Source: Candidatus Woesearchaeota archaeon
GTDB taxonomy: Archaea > Nanobdellota > Nanobdellia > Woesearchaeales > ARS49
Length of the DNA stretch: 11,808 nucleotides
Direction: 5' to 3'
Assembly (NCBI GenBank): GCA_019323135.1
Contig: JAHWHT010000024.1
Span: forward strand, 1 to 11,808
The notes beneath the pieces are model-generated. The model was not told the DNA's origin, made no database searches, and saw only the letters and a list, made by a program, of their open reading frames with translations. The number at the start of each line of letters is the position of its first letter. Within the stretch, counting starts at the first letter, position 1. Below are positions 1 through 5,985 of this stretch, one piece after another. Both the position numbers and the translations under genes were made by a program.

Positions 1-419
1 AAAGTCATTCCATGAGTGTAATTAGCAAGAATATATGCAGTCAATTCTATCATAGTTAAATTGTCATGCACAATGTCTTTCATTATAGTATAAGTTTCTG
101 AATAGTTTAATTCTTGATTCTCTAGTTTTTTCTTTATGTAAGATACAGATACTGGCTTTTTCCCAGTCTTTATTTTAACAACATCATTATGTTTTACACG
201 CAGTTCATCCAGAACTTCCTCAAAAAGACCTATTTTGCCAGGCCCTACTGCTCTGCTGCTCTCGGCAATATCTAGAACAGCAGTAATTCTTCTTTTTCCT
301 TTTTTTATAACTACCCTATCATTATGATGCAAGTCTAATTTTTCTGCATCCTTTTGGTTTAAAAGAACTACTTTCACACCGCCTGTAGCAATATCCACGT
401 CTTTTACTTTTAGTTTCAT
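1..419 (-). CDS. deoA: AMP phosphorylase (archaeal DeoA family), N-terminal part, cut by window edge
   Basis: Read from the ATG at 419 down to the window edge, this gives 139 codons beginning MKLKVKDVDIATGG. The segment LDLHHNDRVVIKKGKRRITA followed by AVGPGKIGLFEEVLDEL matches the double-psi beta-barrel N-terminal domain of archaeal AMP phosphorylase. The next stretch, around KKPVSVSYIKKKLENQELNY and IVHDNLTMIELTAYILA, matches the start of the helical domain of the thymidine-phosphorylase superfamily. The family converts AMP and phosphate to adenine and ribose-1,5-bisphosphate. That product feeds ribose-1,5-bisphosphate isomerase and type III RuBisCO, neither of which is visible here. A GAGGA ribosome site lies at 431-435, 11 bases ahead of the start. 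The gene follows the AI-2E gene on the same strand. The catalytic domain lies outside the window, so the call rests on the N-terminus. Confidence 0.9.
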   Translation of the reverse strand, partial: MKLKVKDVDIATGGVKVVLLNQKDAEKLDLHHNDRVVIKKGKRRITAVLDIAESSRAVGPGKIGLFEEVLDELRVKHNDVVKIKTGKKPVSVSYIKKKLENQELNYSETYTIMKDIVHDNLTMIELTAYILANYTHGMT

Positions 420-420
420 T
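399..420. repeat. 22-bp direct repeat, copy 1 (start of AMP phosphorylase)
   Basis: This 22-base string contains the ATG and first seven codons (MKLKVKD) of the AMP phosphorylase gene. The same 22 bases recur exactly at 475-496. Neither flank is similar to the other, so this is not a simple tandem duplication. Confidence 0.9.
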
Positions 421-474
421 TGTCTATAATTCCTCAAAAAAGTTAAAGGCTTATTAAATCTCTGATTTAATTTT

Positions 475-496
475 GTCTTTTACTTTTAGTTTCATT
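475..496. repeat. 22-bp direct repeat, copy 2 (at AI-2E stop codon)
   Basis: Exact second copy of 399-420. Its ATG (493-495, minus strand) overlaps the TGA stop (492-494) of the AI-2E gene as ATGA. It opens a 13-codon frame, MKLKVKDKIKSEI, that ends at TAA at 454-456. It may be a leftover of the gene start or a leader peptide ahead of AMP phosphorylase; translation cannot be judged from sequence alone. Confidence 0.85.
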
Positions 497-1568
497 GTAA
501 TACTTTCTCTTTTTGGTAGATATCAGCAAATGATGTTAATGCTGCGAGTATTAATGGTCCTATCAAGAATCCTGCAAAGCCAAACAAGGACATGCCTCCT
601 AAAACACCCAATAATACAACTACTGGATGCATTCCAGATCTGTTTCCAATTAGCTTTGGTTTTAACAAATTATCTGCACTAGATATGATTAAAGTTCCAT
701 ATATCAATAGCCCAACTCCGTGCCACACTAGAGTCATATTTCCGTTTGTTGCGCCTTTTGCTATTAAGTATAGTGCTGCAGGTATCCATATTATTGCAGT
801 ACCTACAATAGGAACTAAAGCAAAGATTGCCATTATAATTCCCCATATAAAAAAAGAATTGATACCAAATAACCAGAAACCTAATGCTCCTAGTGCGCCC
901 TGTATCAATGCAATAAGTATCGAACCATACATCACTGCATGAGTTGTATTTTTGAGTTCGTCATACATTATTTTTTTATGCTTTTTTGTTAGAGGCAATA
1001 TTCCCTGCATTCTTTTGACAAGCGCAGGCCCATCTTTGAATAAATAATACAGCATAAAGAATGTTATGATTATCTGCAGAATTATTCCTGGAAGTGAAAA
1101 CAGCACATCTGATGTTTTATCTATAATAATAGATGCAAATCTGCCTAATAAATCTTGTAAGTAAAATTTAACTTCTGGATCTTCTACCCACACCCTAGTA
1201 TACCCAGTAGCCTTGCATAACAGTGTATCTTTGCCTACACAATCAAAATCTACTATGTCCCCGACTAATATTTTTTCTTTTGCACCGATATACATATTCT
1301 GTGCTTCTGTTGCAGATGTTGTTAATGCAAACATAAGAGGCAAAAGAATCAAGAGTATTATGAATCCAGACACTATCAAGGCGCATATTGTTTTATTCAT
1401 TATACCTTTGTTTAAGTAATTAAAAACTGGATAAAACACATAAGCTACAACTATACTTGCAAGTATAGCGTTAATAAAAGGCTTAATTACTAAAAAGCCC
1501 AAAAATATCAAAAATACAAATATTCCAAAAAAGAAATATCTGGCCAAATTATTCGGTTTTGCACCCAT
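492..1568 (-). CDS. AI-2E family transporter (PF01594-type membrane protein)
   Basis: 358 residues, full length for the family. Hydrophobic segments lie near residues 11-28, 31-48, 61-81, 155-177, 214-235, 239-270, 283-297 and 314-345. Family signatures are visible: LVPIVGTAIIWIPAAL at about 251-266, DNLLKPKLIG at about 299-308, and HPVVVLLGVLGG after it. A soluble loop at about 85-150 carries two cysteines (110 and 118). Members are multi-pass membrane proteins linked in different organisms to export of signalling molecules or to Na+/H+ exchange; the substrate here is unknown. A TATA box 26-33 bases ahead of the ATG suggests a leaderless transcript. The stop overlaps a duplicated copy of the downstream AMP phosphorylase start. 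Confidence 0.92.
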   Translation of the reverse strand: MGAKPNNLARYFFFGIFVFLIFLGFLVIKPFINAILASIVVAYVFYPVFNYLNKGIMNKTICALIVSGFIILLILLPLMFALTTSATEAQNMYIGAKEKILVGDIVDFDCVGKDTLLCKATGYTRVWVEDPEVKFYLQDLLGRFASIIIDKTSDVLFSLPGIILQIIITFFMLYYLFKDGPALVKRMQGILPLTKKHKKIMYDELKNTTHAVMYGSILIALIQGALGALGFWLFGINSFFIWGIIMAIFALVPIVGTAIIWIPAALYLIAKGATNGNMTLVWHGVGLLIYGTLIISSADNLLKPKLIGNRSGMHPVVVLLGVLGGMSLFGFAGFLIGPLILAALTSFADIYQKEKVLQ

Positions 1569-1593
1569 TTTTTATAAATAGGATGTTTTAGTC

Positions 1594-1601
1594 TTTATAA
1601 A
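1594..1601 (-). promoter_or_regulatory. TATA box for AI-2E gene
   Basis: TTTATAAA on the minus strand, centred about 29 bases ahead of the ATG at 1568. At archaeal TATA-to-start spacing, transcription would begin at or within a few bases of the ATG. Confidence 0.6.
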
Positions 1602-1620
1602 TGTTTTTATGGATGTTCAG

Positions 1621-1729
1621 CGCCGGAGGCGGGAATTTCAGTTCCCACCGTGACTTTTGAACCCTCATGAGTTGGGTAAACTCACCTGATCCTTAATCAG
1701 GTTCCTTACCTGATTCGGATCACTCCGGC
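1621..1729 (-). tRNA. tRNA-Leu-like gene (anticodon reads AAG), possibly degenerate
   Basis: A 7-bp acceptor-like helix GCCGGAG/CTCCGGC encloses a class II layout. There is a D-arm TCC..GGA with a GG-containing loop, an anticodon stem CCTGA/TCAGG around loop TTAAGGA, and a perfect variable arm TGAGTT-TACCC-AACTCA. The 3' part is abnormal: TTCAAA is followed by about 21 extra bases before CCCGC, or alternatively the T-arm is the 7-bp hairpin GTGGGAA-CTGAAA-TTCCCGC. The first base of the anticodon is A, rare in archaea, and position 73 is G, whereas archaeal tRNA-Leu has A. I found no convincing splice motif for the extra bases. It may be an unusual tRNA, a decayed tRNA or a tRNA-derived RNA. 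A TATA box at 1746-1753 suggests it is transcribed. Confidence 0.5.
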
Positions 1730-1745
1730 ATTGCTGACCACAAAG

Positions 1746-1753
1746 CTTATAAA
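1746..1753 (-). promoter_or_regulatory. TATA box ahead of tRNA-Leu-like gene
   Basis: TTTATAAG on the minus strand, 17-24 bases ahead of the tRNA-like 5' end at 1729. It sits in the inverted repeat CAAAG..CTTTG (1741-1758). Confidence 0.45.
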
Positions 1754-1774
1754 CTTTGTAAGTATCAATTATTA

Positions 1775-1825
1775 TTGGGTAAACTCATCTGATCTTAGTC
1801 TGGCTCCTTGCCAGATTCGGTCACT
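1775..1825 (-). pseudogene. Truncated, diverged second copy of the tRNA-Leu-like gene
   Basis: Aligning with 1672-1724 gives 45 identical positions in 53 columns, six substitutions and two one-base gaps. The copy runs from the end of the acceptor stem, through the D-arm and anticodon arm, to the middle of the variable arm, then stops. It has no acceptor partner and no T-arm. Its anticodon loop CTAAGA is one base short, and its anticodon stem is broken. Its D-loop and anticodon region resemble archaeal tRNA-Leu(UAA) with deletions. It cannot form a tRNA by itself. Confidence 0.65.
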
Positions 1826-1903
1826 TCTTTTAGATTTAAACAAGATTTTATTCTTTATATGTTTTCACAAGAATTTTCCGAATAAGTTTCGAAGTAAAAA
1901 GAA

Positions 1904-1975
1904 TGGGCCCACCCGGAATCGAACCGGGGATCTTCTCGAAGTCAACGAGATGTCATGCCGCTAGACCATGAGCCC
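1904..1975 (-). tRNA. tRNA-Val(GAC)
   Basis: A full cloverleaf without an intron: acceptor GGGCTCA/TGGGCCC, a D-arm with loop AGCGGCA, anticodon stem TCTCG/CGAGA around TTGACTT (anticodon GAC), T-arm CCCGG-TTCGATT-CCGGG and A73. CCA is not encoded. The body closely resembles archaeal tRNA-Val. A T5 run follows the 3' end (1896-1900 on the plus strand as AAAAA) and may end transcription. Confidence 0.95.
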
Positions 1976-2000
1976 ATAAACAAGAACAAGTTATATTCTG

Positions 2001-2010
2001 TTTAAAAAGA
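2001..2010 (-). promoter_or_regulatory. TATA box for tRNA-Val
   Basis: TCTTTTTAAA on the minus strand, 26-35 bases ahead of the tRNA-Val 5' end at 1975, in the short gap after the protease gene. Confidence 0.5.
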
Positions 2011-2017
2011 TTACTCT

Positions 2018-2959
2018 TTATGGCTTATTAGCATAATAGAAATCTTCTACTTCGTTTGAAGGTATTGCAAATCCTAGCCCCTCAAAACCAGTTATTTTTT
2101 TGGTGTTTATACCAATTATTCTGCCTAATGTATCTACCAAAGGTCCGCCAGAATTGCCAGGGTTGATTGGAACATCTGTCTGGATATAGGAATTCCCCTC
2201 TAATTTTCTGTCTTTTGCACTGACTATTCCTTCTGTTACAGTAAATCCTAGTCCGCCAGGATTTCCTATTGCTATCACACTCTGCCCTACGCTTACTTGG
2301 TTAGAATTTGCAAAGTCCATTGGGTAGAATGTGCCGTTCATTATTTTTATCAGAGCTAAATCAAGGTCTGCGTCAAATGCAACCATTGCAACGCTATGTG
2401 CTTCTCCGTCATATGTCCAGGCTCCTGCGCTTTTTGCTCCCTCTAAAACATGATAATTTGTGATTACAAATCCTTCTTCATCAACCACAACTCCAGATCC
2501 CATTCCTTTATCCGTATGTACAGATACTACTGCAAGTATTGCATCTTCAATTATACTTGAAAAGTCTGCATCTTTGAAATCTAATTTGTTTAGTTGGGAC
2601 TCTATCTCTTCGCTTTTGGTTGCCACATCACTTATCTGTCCTGAAAGCGTATTATATTGTTGTTTGCTCTGCGTTGACACAGTAGTTAAATCGCTCTCTA
2701 AAATACTCACCTGTCCAGATAGATCTCCTTTAAAATTATTAAATTCATCATAGAATGTGTTTATTCTTCCAGTTATTTTATTATCTACTTTTACAATATT
2801 AGACTCAAGAGTTTGCCCTTTTTGCTCTAATTTCTGGTTTAGGGCAGTTACTTCTTGTGTTAATGCTTTATTATCAGAATAGAACTTGAATGTGATTCCA
2901 GAAGCTACAACTAGCATTAATACTGTACTTAGTAAAAATAGCTTAGTTGCTTGATCCAT
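2018..2959 (-). CDS. Membrane-anchored HtrA/DegP-like trypsin-fold serine protease
   Basis: 313 residues from the ATG at 2959. A TTG six codons upstream is less likely, because a TATA box centred 27 bases ahead of this ATG predicts a leaderless start. Residues 6-26 form a membrane anchor. Residues about 30-125 form a long polar segment with coiled-coil character. Residues about 132-313 form the protease domain. The catalytic triad is visible: His170 in VITNYHVLEG, Asp200 in DADLDLALIKI and Ser270 in INPGNSGGPLVD. There is no PDZ domain, so it is shorter at the C-terminus than bacterial DegP. The family degrades or clips misfolded proteins; the topology implies an extracytoplasmic site. It is divergently transcribed from the pseudo-receiver operon. 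Confidence 0.92.
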   Translation of the reverse strand: MDQATKLFLLSTVLMLVVASGITFKFYSDNKALTQEVTALNQKLEQKGQTLESNIVKVDNKITGRINTFYDEFNNFKGDLSGQVSILESDLTTVSTQSKQQYNTLSGQISDVATKSEEIESQLNKLDFKDADFSSIIEDAILAVVSVHTDKGMGSGVVVDEEGFVITNYHVLEGAKSAGAWTYDGEAHSVAMVAFDADLDLALIKIMNGTFYPMDFANSNQVSVGQSVIAIGNPGGLGFTVTEGIVSAKDRKLEGNSYIQTDVPINPGNSGGPLVDTLGRIIGINTKKITGFEGLGFAIPSNEVEDFYYANKP

Positions 2960-2981
2960 AAACTTATTTCTGCACAACTAG

Positions 2982-2990
2982 AATATAAAT
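2982..2990 (-). promoter_or_regulatory. TATA box for HtrA-like protease
   Basis: ATTTATATT on the minus strand, centred 27 bases ahead of the ATG at 2959. This fits a leaderless mRNA and favours the ATG over the upstream TTG. Confidence 0.6.
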
Positions 2991-3010
2991 CTTGCGATAT
3001 TTAAGATTTA

Positions 3011-3030
3011 GGTGTACTGCACACAACACC
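3011..3030. promoter_or_regulatory. Inverted repeat GGTGT..ACACC between divergent promoters
   Basis: GGTGT at 3011-3015 and ACACC at 3026-3030 form a 10-base-gapped dyad. It lies just upstream of the plus-strand TATA box and between the two divergent promoters, a plausible operator position. No regulator is identified, and a five-base arm can occur by chance. Confidence 0.3.
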
Positions 3031-3036
3031 AAGATA

Positions 3037-3043
3037 TTATATA
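3037..3043 (+). promoter_or_regulatory. TATA box for the pseudo-receiver operon
   Basis: TTATATA, centred 35 bases ahead of the ATG at 3075, predicting a start of transcription near 3066 and a leader of about 8-10 bases. Confidence 0.5.
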
Positions 3044-3074
3044 GACTGCAATCTAACAGTATTTGGTATGTAAA

Positions 3075-3629
3075 ATGAAAGGCATTTTTATTAAAGCAAC
3101 ACCAACAAACGGCCCTACTCTAGATTATATCAAACAGAATGAGAAGATTCTTGAAGATTTGAGAACAGATTACGAAATAATCATATACCACAGTCTTGAG
3201 CACGCAGCTTATCAAATGACTCAGGACGATACAGAAAAGTGTAGAGATGCTGCGTTTATTATAACAAACATCCCTTATGCAGCTCAGACTCCAGAAATTG
3301 CAAAAATAAAATCAGAAAAAAACAGGAAAAGATTAGAAGGTCTTGTTGATGAAGAAAGAAAAAAAGAGCTTGAAAAAATTTCTGCTGAAACTGAATTTAA
3401 TGCATACGAAACTGCTTTTGAGTGTTTTAAACAACTAAAACAAGTTTTTCCTAAAATGAAGATAATTGCATACACTGCTGCTCATGAAAATGTCCGAAAA
3501 AAAGTGTATGATGAAGATTTAGTTTTTTCAGTACACCAGCGCGGGCATAAGGGAGGCAAGATCTGGGAGCGCTGCAATTTGGTTTTAGGAGTTCAAAGAG
3601 CCCTAGAAGGCTGGAGGCGATGTGAGTGA
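3075..3629 (+). CDS. Receiver-fold-like protein lacking the phospho-acceptor, first gene of a three-gene operon
   Basis: 184 residues from the ATG at 3075; a TTG four codons earlier is the alternative. The order of strands and helices resembles a response-regulator receiver. It starts with strand MKGIFIKA, has FIITNIPY where a receiver has its Asp-bearing third strand, and ends with KMKIIAYTAAHENVRKK, like the fourth strand with its conserved Thr. The acceptor Asp is Asn (ITN), and neither the N-terminal acidic pair nor the fifth-strand Lys is evident. A charged helix of about 35 residues (near 80-115) is inserted. It is clearly a paralog of the third gene (4002-4505), sharing ITN.P, P.MKII.YT.A and VR.K. 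The stop overlaps the next GTG start. The fold is inferred; the function is unknown. Confidence 0.7.
   Translation: MKGIFIKATPTNGPTLDYIKQNEKILEDLRTDYEIIIYHSLEHAAYQMTQDDTEKCRDAAFIITNIPYAAQTPEIAKIKSEKNRKRLEGLVDEERKKELEKISAETEFNAYETAFECFKQLKQVFPKMKIIAYTAAHENVRKKVYDEDLVFSVHQRGHKGGKIWERCNLVLGVQRALEGWRRCE
3613..3617 (+). promoter_or_regulatory. Shine-Dalgarno GGAGG deciding the GTG start at 3626
   Basis: GGAGG lies inside the end of the first operon gene, 8 bases ahead of GTG 3626-3628, whose bases overlap the preceding TGA as GTGA. A GTG at 3622 is out of frame. Confidence 0.65.
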
Positions 3630-4000
3630 GTTTAAGATTTAACATAGAACATGCGCGTGTGTTGATGGACGTATTATACGATCCAGGCTATACTTTGCGT
3701 GTTTCAGGAAGCTCTTTTGGATCACCAGGTGATGAAGAAGAAGGTTTTTGGGTATATTTCACTAAGCCAGGCAAATCAATTGACATGATTGTAACATACC
3801 GCGGCGAAGGGATTTATTTTGAGAGAACTCCCCTTTACAAGAGCCTTGCAGAAAACACGCAGTTTGAAGAAAACAATCCTGCAGTTACAGGAGATCCAGA
3901 ATCACTTAGAGAAGCATATGAAAAACTAAGAAAAATTCCCTACGGTTCCTCGCCAGGCAGTATTACAAATATCTGTAATGATATTAATATACCGAATTAA
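3626..4000 (+). CDS. Unknown protein, middle gene of the pseudo-receiver operon
   Basis: 124 residues from a GTG start supported by GGAGG at 3613-3617. I do not recognise the family. The N-terminal half alternates polar and hydrophobic residues as in a small beta-sheet domain, around FWVYFTKPGKSIDMIVTYRG and GIYFERTPLY. The C-terminal half contains a helix, SLREAYEKLRKI, then a Gly/Ser-rich end. There are no membrane segments, signal peptide or metal-binding cysteine clusters. It overlaps the preceding gene by four bases (GTGA), and the next gene starts two bases after its stop. The three genes are therefore probably made together, and this protein may act with one or both flanking paralogs. 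Confidence 0.65.
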   Translation: MSLRFNIEHARVLMDVLYDPGYTLRVSGSSFGSPGDEEEGFWVYFTKPGKSIDMIVTYRGEGIYFERTPLYKSLAENTQFEENNPAVTGDPESLREAYEKLRKIPYGSSPGSITNICNDINIPN

Positions 4001-4001
4001 A

Positions 4002-4505
4002 ATGAAATACATACTTTTTGTTCATCCAGAAGTGGAAGATCCAAGCAAAGAAAATCCTAGTTTTGGGAGAATTCGACCAGATGGCCCAATAGAAGCTTCT
4101 GCAGAGGGTCATATGCTTCAAAGATATTTTGACAATAAAACAATAATTGATGATTTGCTAAAAGACAATAACGTTAACTGGGAACAGGGCTTATGGAAAG
4201 CTGCAGATAAGCTAACAAGAAGTGACCCACTAAATAATTTTAATGTTTTGATAACAAATTGCCCTCCAAATGAATTGTATATGCCTTGGGCAAGAGGAGA
4301 ACATGATCACTTGAATTATTCTAGAAGTTTAGATTGTTTAAGTGCAATCAAGAAAAACAAACCAGATATGAAAATCATTGTTTATACTGGCGCACCAAAA
4401 GTAGTTAGAGACAAATGTAATAATTTAGGCGCGATAGTATTGCACAGAGATTATTTTGGCTTAAAGATAGAACTCTCTGAAATAAGAAAGATAATAAAAA
4501 GTTAG
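4002..4505 (+). CDS. Receiver-fold-like protein, paralog of the first operon gene
   Basis: 167 residues from ATG 4002, two bases after the preceding stop. An ATG at 3978 in the same frame would add eight residues but overlaps the previous gene; MKYILFVHPE matches the paralog's N-terminus better. It shares with 3075-3629 the order VLITNCPP, Tyr, SLDCLSAIKK, PDMKIIVYTGAPKVVRDK and then a His-containing strand IVLHRD. Asn replaces the receiver phospho-acceptor Asp, so phosphotransfer of the usual kind is unlikely. The N-terminal insert differs (about residues 10-60, rich in Asp, Glu and Asn). The stop TAG overlaps the ParA stop on the other strand at 4502-4505. Confidence 0.7.
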   Translation: MKYILFVHPEVEDPSKENPSFGRIRPDGPIEASAEGHMLQRYFDNKTIIDDLLKDNNVNWEQGLWKAADKLTRSDPLNNFNVLITNCPPNELYMPWARGEHDHLNYSRSLDCLSAIKKNKPDMKIIVYTGAPKVVRDKCNNLGAIVLHRDYFGLKIELSEIRKIIKS

Positions 4506-5245
4506 GATTCCATCCCAACTACTTCTTCAATCAACTGTCCATAATCTTTTGCTCCATTACTGCTTTTGGCATACTTAAAGATGGATTTACCATACTTTGG
4601 AGCCTCTTTTATTTTGGAATTCATTCGTATTGGTGTGCTGGTTATCTCACCGAATTCATTCAGTATTTCTGCGATTGTCTGTTTGCATATTTTATTTCTT
4701 TTGTCAAACAGTGTTGGAATTACTTTTGTTATTTTTGCACTATTTCCATATGCCTTGTTTATTTCTTTAACTATTTCAGTCATTTTCTGTAGTGCATCAA
4801 ATCCTAAGAAATCTGTTGACGTTGGCACAAATACCTCTTTGCAAAATGCTAAAGCGTTTTGATTTAATATTCCTAATGATGGTGGGCAGTCAATTATGAT
4901 ATAATCATAGCCCTGTAACTGGCTAAATAAGTCTTTTAGCATCATTTTTGATTCGTCTTGCCTGTACAGATAGTATTCTGCTTTTGCCAAGGTTTCTTTT
5001 GATGATATTACATCAAAGTTTTTGGCTAATTGTACTATACAATTAGTTAGAACTACTTTGCCAGTCAATGCATCATAAAGATCATGATCTGCCTCTACTT
5101 TCAAGGATAAATCAATATTGCCTTGCGGGTCTAAGTCTATTAATAGCACTCTTTTGTCTTTTCTGGATAATCCTGCTGCCATATTTATTGCGGTCGTGGT
5201 CTTTCCAACTCCGCCTTTATGATTCATTACGCATATAGTTCTCAT
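4502..5245 (-). CDS. ParA/Soj-family Walker ATPase
   Basis: 247 residues from ATG 5245; a TTG directly ahead is an alternative. The deviant Walker A motif KGGVGKTT is at residues 10-17, followed by LLIDLDPQGNIDLSL (A') and YDYIIIDCPPSLGILNQNAL (Walker B). Length and motif order match plasmid or chromosome ParA/Soj proteins that form ATP-dependent dimers on DNA. No ParB-like gene or centromere-like repeat cluster is visible nearby, so it is an orphan in this window. Another role in positioning cargo is possible. A palindrome ACCTAGGT (5261-5268) lies just ahead of the start and partly overlaps the promoter region. The 3' end is convergent with the pseudo-receiver operon, the two stop codons overlapping. 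Confidence 0.92.
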   Translation of the reverse strand: MRTICVMNHKGGVGKTTTAINMAAGLSRKDKRVLLIDLDPQGNIDLSLKVEADHDLYDALTGKVVLTNCIVQLAKNFDVISSKETLAKAEYYLYRQDESKMMLKDLFSQLQGYDYIIIDCPPSLGILNQNALAFCKEVFVPTSTDFLGFDALQKMTEIVKEINKAYGNSAKITKVIPTLFDKRNKICKQTIAEILNEFGEITSTPIRMNSKIKEAPKYGKSIFKYAKSSNGAKDYGQLIEEVVGMES

Positions 5246-5260
5246 CAATCTTCACTCTCC

Positions 5261-5268
5261 ACCTAGGT
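5261..5268. promoter_or_regulatory. Palindrome ACCTAGGT ahead of the ParA gene
   Basis: A perfect 8-base palindrome beside an AT-rich TATTATAA stretch (about 5268-5275, minus strand) and 16 bases from the ATG. It could be an operator for autoregulation, as many ParA proteins repress themselves. Its minus-strand part GGTGGAG may also be read as a loosely placed ribosome site. Confidence 0.3.
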
Positions 5269-5329
5269 TATAATACCATTGGGAAAACAACTCTATTATA
5301 AGCTTTACTGTTAAGCAGAATATAGTATC

Positions 5330-5512
5330 CTAAGGTTGTATACGCTTTAATACCTCCGCATCATGTAACTGCGCGATATCTTTTGGCATACATGGTTCCA
5401 ATGTATTTTCCAGCTCTAGAAGTATAGGATTAAGAAAGTTGACAATTCTTTCCTCTAGTTCATCATCTTTTGTGTGGATTATATCAAAACCATAGTAATT
5501 TTTAGGAAACAT
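5330..5512 (-). CDS. Small protein of unknown function, 60 residues
   Basis: The frame encodes an acidic protein with an aromatic start (NYYGFDIIH) and a helix-prone middle (DDELEERIVNFLNPILLELE). I do not recognise it. Support comes from a TATA-like TTTTTAAATTC at 5532-5542, centred about 25 bases ahead of the ATG, the same leaderless spacing as in neighbouring genes. No overlapping better frame exists. It lies between the ParA and YkgJ-like genes on the same strand, with its own promoter. Confidence 0.5.
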   Translation of the reverse strand: MFPKNYYGFDIIHTKDDELEERIVNFLNPILLELENTLEPCMPKDIAQLHDAEVLKRIQP

Positions 5513-5556
5513 AAAACAGAATAAGTACTGAGAATTTAAAAAGATGACTCAAAAAC

Positions 5557-5871
5557 TTAACAATTCAACTTATACTCCTCTATTTCCTTAATCATTACTG
5601 CAAATTCAGGGTCTTTTGACCCGCAAAAAAACTCTGTACAGGCAGAAGGTTTAGTATCTTGAATCGAGCATTTTTTGTCTTTAAGATAAATACAGCTTCC
5701 ATCATCCTGCTGAGCAAGAATATTTGCTCCATTTTTCTCAGCTTCCTCAAAGTCTTCAACAAAACCAAATTCCTCAAATACAGTCTTATATCTGCCAGAC
5801 TTATACTCTTCTTCAGTAAGAGTTATCAAAAATATTTTACAGCAAACACCACATTGAGTACATTTATTCAT
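5557..5871 (-). CDS. YkgJ-family cysteine-cluster protein
   Basis: 104 residues. The N-terminus has the CxxCxxCC signature (Cys4, Cys7, Cys10, Cys11), followed by a second group in SCIYLKDKKCSIQDTKPSAC and FFCG. This matches the UPF0153/YkgJ family, small proteins thought to bind zinc or an iron-sulfur cluster; the molecular role is not established. A TATA-like TTATTTAAAG at about 5896-5905 lies about 30 bases ahead of the ATG, so the mRNA is likely leaderless. It shares its upstream region with the divergent zinc-ribbon gene. The length is typical of short archaeal members. Confidence 0.88.
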   Translation of the reverse strand: MNKCTQCGVCCKIFLITLTEEEYKSGRYKTVFEEFGFVEDFEEAEKNGANILAQQDDGSCIYLKDKKCSIQDTKPSACTEFFCGSKDPEFAVMIKEIEEYKLNC

Positions 5872-5895
5872 TCAATTAATGAATTACAAATTTGT

Positions 5896-5905
5896 CTTTA
5901 AATAA
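5896..5905 (-). promoter_or_regulatory. TATA-like box for YkgJ-like gene
   Basis: TTATTTAAAG on the minus strand, centred about 29 bases ahead of the ATG at 5871. Confidence 0.45.
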
Positions 5906-5940
5906 GTTACTATGCAAAAAATCCTCAGATTTAACCAAGT

Positions 5941-5948
5941 TTTATAAA
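5941..5948 (+). promoter_or_regulatory. TATA box for the zinc-ribbon gene
   Basis: TTTATAAA on the plus strand. Transcription would start near 5970, giving a leader of roughly 15 bases with a weak purine run (GTGAAGAAAA) ahead of the ATG at 5986. Confidence 0.55.
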
Positions 5949-5985
5949 CTAGCCTCCTTTATACCTAAGATAAGTGAAGAAAACC

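Noticed and set aside
473..682. Plus-strand open frame of 69 codons
   Set aside because: Mostly antisense to the end of the AI-2E gene, whose family motifs are clear; it has low-complexity composition and no ribosome site.
592..942. Plus-strand open frame of 116 codons
   Set aside because: A shadow of the AI-2E gene on the other strand; the Pro/Ile/Asn-rich composition is typical of antisense reading.
1731..1964. Plus-strand open frame of 77 codons
   Set aside because: It runs through the tRNA-Leu-like remnant and antisense through tRNA-Val, so it is not a protein gene.
2460..2753. Plus-strand open frame of 97 codons
   Set aside because: Antisense to the HtrA-like protease, which has a complete catalytic triad.
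3978..4001. Upstream ATG for the second pseudo-receiver gene
   Set aside because: It would overlap the previous gene by 23 bases and add MILIYRIK, which the paralog lacks; ATG 4002 fits better.
5659..5901. Plus-strand open frame of 80 codons
   Set aside because: Antisense to the YkgJ-like gene, whose cysteine clusters fix the coding strand.
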